A DNA stretch of 64,000 bases from the NCBI RefSeq assembly GCF_905163445.1, contig NC_053190.1, positions 6,016,501 to 6,080,500 of the forward strand. The letters run 5' to 3'. Source of the stretch: Pararge aegeria (taxonomy: Eukaryota > Arthropoda > Insecta > Lepidoptera > Nymphalidae). The notes beneath the pieces are model-generated. The model had not been told where the DNA came from. It saw only the letters and a list, made by a program, of their open reading frames with translations, and searched no databases. Shown here piece by piece: positions 35,017-45,900 of this stretch; position 1 is the stretch's first letter; each line of letters begins with the position of its first letter. The position numbers were made by a program, and so were the translations under genes.

Positions 35017-35309
35017 GCGGTGATAGCGCATTGGGTAGGAGCTCGACTTCCCTTTGAGCGGCCGAGTTACAATCCCCAGTAGGTTACGCACATCTAACTT
35101 TTCTAAGTTATGTGCGTTTTAAGTAATTAAAATATCACTTAGTTCAACGGTGAACGAAAACATCGTGAGGAAACCGGCATGCATGCGTTCTACATAATGT
35201 TCTCAAAGGTGTGTGATTTCCACAAATCCACTGGGCCAGCGTGGTGGACTACGGCCTTAACCCCTTTTCATTGTGGGAGGAGACCACAGGAGGTGATGAT
35301 GATGATGAC
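35017..35309 (+). repeat. SINE family A copy (full length, plus strand)
   Basis: Head GCGGTGATAGCGCATTGGGT, body AAAACATCGTGAGGAAACCG and GGCCAGCGTGGTGGACTACG, tail GGTGATGATGATGATGA. The B box is decayed (GAGTTACAATCCC). Confidence 0.9.
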
Positions 35310-36660
35310 ACTATAATGAAAAAGGTCTATATAATTACTAGGAAATGTTACTTACTATGCGGTTCTTAGAATTGCATTTTGGAAGTTAAATATTTTACAC
35401 ATGACGGCACCTATTTTTCCCCCATGCTATTTTTATTAGGTGCTTGTTTTAAAACATGGGGACATTATTTTGATGTGAGTCATTTGCGTGTACCTACTTA
35501 CTTATCGAATTAGCTTCATTACACATCGCCCTTTTGGCCTCTCTACAAAGGGTTTAACCCTATATGACCAATACGTGCTGACCTAATAAATGCTATGAAA
35601 TTGGTGCATAAAAAAAATACTACTTACTCTGAATTAAGACCTCGTGGTCTAGGGCAATGAACTTTTACCTTTTATAATGATGATTTTCTAAGTGTTCACG
35701 ACAAACAAAAATAAAATTAAATATAATTAACCTAAAGTAACGTAAAATATACGATTGTTATTTCTCATATTTGTCGTTTATACATAGAATAATTGAAAGT
35801 AAGAAAAATCATTGAATATCTCTAAAAACGCTTACTTTGTAGTAAAAGCATAAAGGATAAGGTTAGGTATTAATAGCTTACTTGTGTGAAATTCTAAGGT
35901 TTCCACCTGTTCGTCTGTGAAAGGCTCTGGAAAAAATAAAAATAAGTAATGAATTTTAATTGGTGTTGCAACAGGGCCAAAATAGGCTACATGGGAGAAT
36001 ATCATATTAAAGAGCTTGATATGTACATTTGACATTTGGTATGATGGGAGGCTACGGCCGTGGTTAGTAACCGCCCTACATAGACGTTCCGCTAAGCCAT
36101 TGAGCGTTCCCTAGCGATATACCCCTAACAGGTAAGCCCGTTTCCATCTTAGACTTCATCATCACTTACCATCAGGTGAGATTGCAGTAAATAAACGAAC
36201 AACATTTGATATGTCTATAGGATATAGGATATAAAGTTGTGCTAAGAAAAATACGATTATTTGCAAAGTTTGTATAGATTGAACGTACATAAAAATCATA
36301 GACAATATTTAAAAAAACTTTATTAGGAAAGATTTTTTTAAGCGTACGTTTTAAGAAATAGCAATATTCCATTTACAAACTTAGTTATGAGGACAATTTT
36401 TTCGAATAGGCGGTAAATTTTTAAATCAAAAACGTGTTTAATACGTTTCCTCTCCCGATACGATCTGTCTGCGAAAGGCTGTCTCGTTTATTATAGATCT
36501 CATTTTTTTTCATAAACTGGCTTAACGTCGCTAGGTTCTAGCCCTTTTGAGACTAACAGTTTTAATTTTTAGTGTAGAAAAAAGTAAAGATCAAGTACGT
36601 AAATTATAAAAATGCATAAATTATTATCATGCCACACGCAATCGTTCCATATTTCCGATA
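35310..36660. other. Upstream region of Beat gene 2, mostly AT-rich
   Basis: No exon seen. 36043-36196 is a plus-strand family J SINE piece (GCTACGGCCGTGGTTAGTAA ... ATCAGGTGAGATTGCAGT). Confidence 0.5.
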
Positions 36661-36701
36661 CTATTCCAGTACTAAAAGTTTGCGAACCAGCGCGCATGCG
36701 T

Positions 36702-36739
36702 ACGCGACGCGGCCAGTTTTAAATATAGAAGCGTCGCGT
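36702..36739 (+). promoter_or_regulatory. Candidate core promoter of Beat gene 2
   Basis: A TATA-like TTTTAAATATAG (36717-36728) lies inside a 9-bp inverted repeat, ACGCGACGC (36702-36710) and GCGTCGCGT (36731-36739), within a CpG-rich patch (36680-36790) unusual in this AT-rich window. It is 210-230 bases before the predicted start codon. Confidence 0.45.
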
Positions 36740-36802
36740 CGCCGGAATTTTGCTGTCCTATTTTATTTCCGATTCGCCGCAAACGGCACAATTTAACCTC
36801 CT

Positions 36803-36941
36803 ATGTTATTGTACATTGTAAATGATCAACAAATTAATTTAACATTACTACCAGAAATTGTGTTCCGTGTTGTGCAGTGAAATGAGGATAATTTGTGAGG
36901 GTGAATGTGGACAAGTCGTTAAATTAAATCTAACAAAGTGA
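36803..36941 (+). other. Two consecutive upstream ORFs in the predicted Beat 2 leader
   Basis: ATG at 36803 opens 25 codons and stops at 36878-36880. A second ATG at 36882 opens 19 codons and stops at 36939-36941, four bases before the main start at 36946. Whether both are in the transcript depends on the start site. Confidence 0.5.
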
Positions 36942-36945
36942 CAAT

Positions 36946-36988
36946 ATGTTCAGTGCCCTGATAATTGCAATATTATTGTGGAAACATG
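36946..36988 (+). CDS. Beat gene 2, exon 1: signal peptide
   Basis: Encodes MFSALIIAILLWKH plus one base of a split valine codon. The donor gtgaat starts at 36989; GT-G at +3 is weaker than consensus. A hydrophobic leader and the correct phase support it; no transcript data. Confidence 0.75.
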
Positions 36989-39900
36989 GTGAATTATTTT
37001 CATACCAATTAACTCAATTTAATTAACGCAGCTTTCATGCAGTCTGTGTTTTGATTATGGCAAAAGTTAATTAATTGTTGAACGTTCAAAGCTATACCTG
37101 TCTCTATAGCTACCCTACCTATGCTGTGCTGTGTGTAGCGTAGTTGTTTTTTGTATTGTTTAAGTAAAATAAAGAGAATGAATGAAAGAGTAGATTTACA
37201 AACATATTCATTCATTCACATTGAAAGTTTCTACTTTTAACAGGAATTCAAAAGTTTGACGAAGCAAGCTATGCCTAACCTTAAGTTTCTAAACTTTATT
37301 TGAATTTTTTAATTAATTAAAGTTTTTGAATAAGCAAAAAACTATTTTTAAGAAGATGCAAGTATGTAAAGCCTTTTAGCATCAAAAACGAATGAACACT
37401 ACCTAACTTAATTCCTGTAAATAATTTTGACTTCATACGTTGATTACGTTAAATTTAATGGACAATCAGTAATAGTTATCATTTGCGGTATGCAACAAGA
37501 AGGGTATATTATGTTTTAAAAGTAAAATAGAATAATTTAAACCTACGACAACATTTCATGTAAAATTGGTGCCAGGTAAACAGATCTCATAAAGAGACAA
37601 GCCTACCAGGATTTATGGTTGATAAAATAAACCAGTGATTGAATTAATAACTTCGACTACGAAACCGCCACGTGCTTTATGACCAAGAGACAGGGAGTTG
37701 AGAGAGTTAGCTCATGGGAATAGGAATGGCCTTGACTTTTCAAGGATCCCAATACTTTTTTGACTGTAGTATTGAGGGCACAGAACGAGAGCATTACAGG
37801 GGGTCTTGGAAGCAATATATGAAATATTTTTTGTGTGATTTCATTTATTTTAATAATTTACTCCCCACACGATTATTTGGATAAAAAGTCGCTTATATAA
37901 TGTATAAAAGCTAGACATCTTAACCTGGGAATTTGGGTTTTCTACTCCTCAATACCAAAACTATAAGGGCATGTAAATCCTAAGAAACGGTTCAAGGAAA
38001 AGTAGGTAGGTACTTGGCGCCCATTTTCTTTTTGACCTGGACGGCGGGGACACTACCTTTCCTACCATATAAATATTTATACTTTTTGTCACAGTAATTT
38101 TGTCAAGTGGATAAATAACAATTAAACTTTTCATAACTATTACTTGATATGTGTCAGAAATATTTTTAATTGATTAGCGTCTTATTTAACTTTAAGTTTC
38201 AAGAAATAATTAAAACTATACTTGATTCACAGACAATGTCGCTGGGTATTTTGACATAAATACGGGTGCATTTTAGATACAATTCAGCCTTGTGAGAGAC
38301 TCAGACGGCGCAAAGATATCTTAGTCGTTATCAACTTCCTTCTAAGATACAAAACCATCGGGGCTCGAATACCATAGGACTTGGATAGTTTTTTGAATAG
38401 AAATAAAAATGATTAGTATATATTATGTTTATAAGTAATAAGCACTAGTTAGTTAGTTAGTTAGCGCGGCGTATAGCGTACATAATTTCCGCCTTTGTTG
38501 AAAACAAAACGGCGAAGTGTAGTCCACTCACGTTTTAGTGGCCATAAAACGCGGCGAACTGGGGAAAAATATGAATGAAAATTAGAACATTTCTAAACAA
38601 AACTCTTATGGTTCGGTCTAAGTCGTAAACAACGATAAAGGTTAAACATTTTCGTTATAGGATGTAATTGTAAGGTTACATTTGTATTAGTTGCCGTGTA
38701 TAAAATCCTATTGCGAAAATAAAATAAGAAACTACTGCGCGCAAAAACAAACTTTGCAACGCTCCATGTTTTACTTCTCAAATCCCACTGTAATGACCAG
38801 TTAATGGGGAAAAATGTTCGTTAATTTTATAGATTATACTATTGCCATCTTAGACTGAGTCATCTTAAAATATTGCAAAAACCTCTAAGATAATATCTAT
38901 AGAATGGATAAAAATCCGAATACAATTAGCCGTAAGTTTTGGAAACCCAATTGCATCTTTCCGAAATAACTTTGCATATCTAAAAACTTGATAAGAACTA
39001 CGATGACGAACTAAGACATTTGTGTTACAGAAACCAGGTGTGTGGGCAGCGACCCTGCTTTCTAAGCCAAGGCCGTGGGTTCGATTCCCACAACTGGACA
39101 ATGTTTGTGTGATGAACATGAATGTTTTTCAGTGTCTGGGTGTTTATCTATATATTATAAGTATTTACGTATATTATTCATATAATTATTCAACAGTCAT
39201 CTTAGTATCCATTACACAAGCAACGCTTACTTTGGGGCTAGATGGCGATGTGTGTATTGTCGTAGTTAATAAAAAAAAAAAATGTCCCACTACCCGGCAT
39301 AGGTTTCTCTCTCATCGGTGGGTCTAACCCATCCCACCATGCTGCTTCAATGCGGGTCGGCGGGAAAATCTACGGATCCTGAGATCAAAAAAGCGCGTTT
39401 AGCATTAGCTACCTCAGATTTAAGAAACATTTAAAACGAGACAAAGTTATCATATTATATCAGACTGAACTTTGTCTAAGCAAAGATATAGTTACACGTA
39501 CAGATCTCACCTTAAGACTGTGACCGTGCCTATCTCGATAGCAAGGCTATATTTAATGACACGCCATCTTTATTAAAATGATTATTTCTAAAATAATCAC
39601 ATCATCATCCCACTGATTTAAGTCCACTGCCGCACATAGGTCTTTTGTAGGGAGTTCCAAAATCCGCGGTGCGGGGCTGCTTGTTTCCCAGCGACTAGTT
39701 TCATGTCGTCTGTCCACCTCGTTGAGGGCTGACCAACGTTGCGTTTACCTGTGTGAGGTCGCCATTCCAATACTTTTGAACCCCAGCAACCATCGATTCT
39801 CCGAGCTATGTAATAATCACAATATCTAATATCTATTTATCATTGCTTTGTTTCTTTATTTCAGTTTTAGTGGAAAGCATTCGTATCAAAGAGCTTCAGG

Positions 39901-42900
39901 TCCCGGGTGTAGCGGCGGAAGGGGGACAGGCGCTGTTAGGCTGCCAGTTCGATCTCGAAGGTGATGAGTTATACTCCGTCAAATGGTACAAAGATGGTAG
40001 AGAATTCTACCGATATGTACCCTCTAACGACGAGGCCATCTCCTATTTTTCTATGCCTGGGGTGTTTGTTGATGTAAGTAAAATATCTACTGAATGTGTG
40101 TAGTATAACAAAACAAAGATCCTACACCGAATGTGTCTGTCTGTCGGTGCTTAACAAATAAAAATTAAGAACAACTAGTGCTTTTTTTCACTAACGATGA
40201 ATAAGGCAGTGCCTAAGTAAGTAACGTCTAATCAGATAAGATTCCTAAGCAACTCATATAACCTTACTTGTCTATGGTTCTTGCCACAAGGTGTGGTACT
40301 TTTTGTTTGTATTATCTTATTTTTCGTTTTTCTTATTATGAAAGATTTAAGTTAATTAAAAAAACCCCAATTTTTTTTTTTATCATCTGTCAAGTGTCAG
40401 TTTACGGATCGCCTAAACTTTACGATCCGCTTAATCGGTGTCGGTGTAACATTAGACGGCGCCTAAGGCCGTTAGGCGCCGTGACTTGCCACGGACTTTT
40501 ATGGTACACGGCCTTAAATTTCACCTTAAAATGTCATCAACATCAACAATCCTTGGTCTATTGATAGCCCACTGCTGGGAACAAGTCTATTAGAGAGCTT
40601 CTAGCGAGGAAATCCCCATAACCATCGTAATCACCCTATCCTACTGGAGGACACGGGTTTGCATGATTGTTAAATTTCACCCGCCTTTCAGAACATTATG
40701 AAGAACTCTCGGTTTCCTCCTGATGTTTTCCTTCGCCATTACATTACAGCAAGTGATATTTATTTGCTTAGGAAGGGTCCGCGAATAACTATGCCGTATA
40801 AGTGTTTCCTACTACCCTCCCCTTACAATTTTGTTGCTCGGCCCGGGTATTGTTCCCAGGACCACATGATTCGTAGTCGAATTTACGGGCCATTAGCCAA
40901 ATAGAATAGCTCCTTTGTGGTAAAAATCATATGTACAATTAAAATCAAGTGACTCTCATTTAACCTATTAAAAAGGTACGCGTCGCGTAGCGAGGGTACT
41001 ATGCGCGTGTCAGTCTTTTTATCTGCAATTTGTCGGGTTGTCATAACCCTTAAAATGTTTTGAATAATTTTGTATGAAAAAATAAATATTATTTAAACTC
41101 TTCATTTGTACACCACTACACAGTTAGGAAAATAAAGGATAAATTGAGAGAAACACAAAGACTGGAGTAAACCAATAGTGTGAAATTATTCTAAACCTAC
41201 TTTTAAATAACGACATACGAATACATAAACAAAAATTACATTAAAAAAAAATATGCTTGTTTTACTATAATAATTTTTACTGGGAGATTCCTTATGAACT
41301 ATACTTATGCACCTTTCAACATTATTTTGTAATTCGGTTTCACGTTGTATAGTTGCACTTCCTCAAAGAGTTTTTTTAAGTTAAGTTCTAACTAGATTAT
41401 ATTAACTTTAATGTAATACTTACTTAACTCCCATTTATCTCAAGCTGTCAAAACGAACCTACATAAGTTCAGCAATATCCGATAATAACTACATATATAC
41501 GAGTATGTTAGTAACTACGTGCAAGCCGGTGCACCGGTTTATACGTAGTACCTCCATATGTTGCTTTTAAGAAGTTTTGTTTAACACTGACCGCTTGAAG
41601 TTAGCTGTACTTTTAAGAGCATGGTAAATAGCCTCTTTAGAAAATCGGAGTAAACTCTAAGAGATTTCTCATAGAGATTATATACCTTCCTCATTACTTA
41701 CCTACTTTTTATTTCTATTCTTTCTAGTAGTAAGTAGGCCAGAAAACACTAATCTGATAATTTCAGATCATAATTCTAATTTGCTGATTGTATACCTACT
41801 GTATACAGTGAAAATTTAGCCTAACTTCCTATAGCTACTCCAAGAAAAACAGGAGAGTCGGAACGGTGTAATTTATAATTTCTTCAATTTAGGATGTTAA
41901 TAATAGAGGCAGTGATATAGAATCTACATTGTTTTTAATTATATTCATATCATTATCATCATCACATCAACCCATTACCGGCCCACTACGGAGCACGGGT
42001 CTCCTCCCACAATGAGAAGGGGTTAAGGCCGTAGTCCACCACGCTGGCCCAGTGTGGATATGTGGACTCCACACCCCTTTGCGAACACTATGGAGAACTC
42101 TCAGGCATGCAGGTTTTCCTTAAGATGCTTTCCATTTCCTTTACCGTGAGCAAATTATATTTTATTTGCTTAAAACGCACATAACTTGGAAAAGTTAAAG
42201 GTGCATGTCATATTCTTAAAGACAACTTTCTGTTATTATTACATATCTTTATATATATATTTCTTGTGTGCGTGTGTATGTCACTGAACTCCTCCTAAAC
42301 GGCTGGACCGATTTGAATGAATTTTTCGGTATGCGTTTGAGTGGCACCCTGGATGGTTTAGATTCACAAATCAGCCCGACTAATGGCGCTGGGGTCCGCT
42401 AGTATATTTATATATGGATTATAAATTCTAGGTATCTCATTCATCAAGCACTATGGTCGCTCTAGATCATCTAACAAAGGACTCGGCCGGGCTCTATCGG
42501 TGCGAAGTGTCTGGAGAAGCGCCCTACTTCGTTACAATTTACAAAGAAAAAGCCGTCGATATACACCGTACGTTTTCATACAGTATCTACATAATACACA
42601 AAAATTGTTTGAGACTATCGTACTTATTTAGAATGCGACAAATTTCTACCACAGTTATATATGTAATAAATTATGCCGGCTACCGTTTTAATGTAACTAT
42701 CGTTACATAATATAATACGGTCCTAGTAAAAAATCAGGCTTTCAATGGGTAAAAGACTATTTCTCAGTTTAACATAACAACGTAAGAGTATTTTTTATAA
42801 AAAAAAATATAAGATAAAAAACCCCCCGCTTCTGCTACAGATATATATAATGATATATCATAAATATATATAACTGTCAACGGCCAAGCAGAACAACTGC

Positions 42901-45900
42901 CTTTTATGGGCTGCAGTTATTCTGCTAGAAAAAGGCGCCTATGAAAAAACCTAGCTGTAATTCAAGAACAATAGAATTAACGTAGTAATATGCGCACTAC
43001 GGAAGATATTTGCTAAAATTTACTTTACTAATTCGATTTCGTATTATGTTTTACTGTAATATTCTTATATATAACTAACTAAAATTAATCTTTATAAGTG
43101 AAAGCTTTCATAACTAATTGTATTGTATATTGCAGTATTGCCAAATAATAAACCACGAGTGACAGGGCTAGAAAACGAGTATATAATAGGTGATTTACTA
43201 GAAGCAAACTGTACGTCATCTAGGTCTCGTCCAAAAACTCAAATAATGTGGCTAATAAACGACCAGCTGGCACTGAAAAAATACACACGAGGACCCTGGG
43301 AAAGGATATCAAGAGAACGAGTCGATGCTCGTGAGACTACGTTGGAGTTAAGGTTCTTTTTAATGTCGCGCCATTTTCGTGATGGAGTGCTGACTGTCAA
43401 GGTAAATTACAACTTTCTCAGTAGTGTGTTAAAAATAATCTTTTTGAACAAGGAATAGGCTTATCGGGTTAGTGGAGAAAGCGAACCGAATTGTAGCTTA
43501 TCTATTTTATTAAACGCAACAACCTAACAGATTCGTTTGAATTCATTGAAATTTCTTTATCCCACTAATATTTTAAATGTGAAAGTGTGGATGTTTGTTA
43601 CTCAATAACTCAAAAACGGCTGAACAGCTTTGGATGGAATTCCGCATACCTTTTATTCCGATTACTTAAGTAGTTCCCGAGGGAAAATTATTTTTTTTTA
43701 CGAGCTAAGCCACGTTATGCATCTCACCTATGCTATGGAAAAGGACACGTACTTTCTATAACGATATCTAAAATAGTTCCCATGATAGGATTAAAATTTG
43801 TTAAGGAAACAATTCTTAAGTCCACGCAGAGTCGCGGGTAGAAGCTAGTAAATATATAAAAAATAACATATTTAAAAAAATATATAACTATATAAAAAAA
43901 ATCCCTATTGATCCCAAGCAGGATATGCATGAACATTACCTATAATTTGTTATCATTACCTCCCTACAAATTTTGCTCTCACGCCCGTGCACAAAATAAA
44001 TTTATAGTGTGAGCGAAACATAAAATTAATACGTTTACTTAAATAGCTAAAGTTTAACAAAAATGTTTATATAAATTGTAAATACGCTACGTCCTATTTA
44101 TTCTAATTTAATGTAATATTTACCTACATAAATTCGGATTATTCTTCAAATAGGTAAAGCTAAGCGGCTACAACCCTTAATAAAATCCCCGAAATCGGTT
44201 TGAGTTTGATCGAGTAACATGACCATAAAATACGTTTAAATTATTAACATCATCATTGTATATTATCAAAATCTAATAAATAGAGCTCAATTATCTATAC
44301 TGATCACGAGGTACTGGATTCGATTCCCGGTAGATATATGTTTAGTACATTTCATATAAAGCTAAGAAGTTCTTAAACAGCCCATACTAGGAAATTGTCA
44401 TTACCAAACTCGTTGCTTCAGTATGTACTTACGTTAATCCGTCGATCTTAGTTCTTCAAACGATAGAGGATGCCTTTGCCCAGCAGTGAAGTTTTAAAAT
44501 GATGTTGGAAACGAGCAATCTGCTGAGTTTCTTGCCGGCTCTTCTCAGTGGAATCTGCCTTCCGGACCGGTGGTAGAGTCACTACAAACAGACTTGACGT
44601 TTCATAAATGCTTATTAATTAGCCCTACTTTAAATAAATGAATTTTGAATTTTGAATATTTTTTTGAGTGGGCTGTGGGACGGTAATATGCTGGGAATGA
44701 CGATGATTAACATTCCGCTTTCATTTCAGTGTCAAGCTGCTCTACCCCCATTATATCAAGATGAAGTAATGCATCACATTCTCCGAGTAGATCCTGCTCC
44801 TATCCCAATAGACGACGGGGACAATTTAGATGCAGCACCACCTATTTATGAAATGCCAGTGTTGAGTGAAAATACTGGCTTTCTACCAGATACAGAATCT
44901 GATAATGACGAACTCGTCATAGGTAAGACACAACTATAGTAGTGTAGTAGTGTAGTAGTACAACCATCCGAATTGGGCCAGCGCGCCGGACTACACCCTG
45001 TAACCCATTGTGGGTGACCCATGCCTTTGATGAAGGCACATGTGCACACAGCTCAGCAGGAACACAATCTAGTAATCGACAAGTGGAACCACAGAAAAGT
45101 ATGTAATGCATAACTATTAGTATCTATTTTGTGGTACAGCAACCTTCGTTACTACGGCCATAAAATACACAATAGCGCGTAATATTTCTATATATTTCAT
45201 CAAGGTCAGTGTAACGGTTGAAGCGAGCCGAAACCGACTCAACCAACAGAGACAATTTCAGATTTATAGTATTAGTAAATATGGATTGCTTAAAGTACAT
45301 ATATAGATAGATTAGAAAGATATATACTTGTATACACAGTTTAAATGTAACTATCGTCACGTAATATTTTATTTATTTATTTAAACTCTTTATTTGTACA
45401 CCACTACACAGTTAGGAAAATAAAGAACGAATAGAGACAAACACAAAAACTGGAGTAGAATACAAAAGGCAGCCTTATCGCTTAAAAGCGATCTCTGCCA
45501 GGCAACTAGGATTAGGACAACAAGACCGACAACAAATAGGTGGTGTAAAATTATTATAAACCTACATTCAAATAACTACATACGAATAGGTACATAAACA
45601 AAATATACACATATGAAAAAATAATATGTTGCTACTAAACAAAAAAATCAGAGGCCTTGCTTTTAATTGGTAAAAGACTATTTCTCAGTTTTGGCAGTAA
45701 CAACGTAAGAGCATTTTTATTTAAAAAATTAAATTAAAAATCCCCCGACTTTCAATGTAATGAAAATTATTCTACATACTAATAAATTCATTTCATTTGA
45801 TACCCATATTGCGGGAGTTGTAATTTGCAATATTGTGGTGACGAATCTTGGATTTAAAATTAGTCATAATGTATTGTATTCCTTTAGTCCACCCCTTTCA

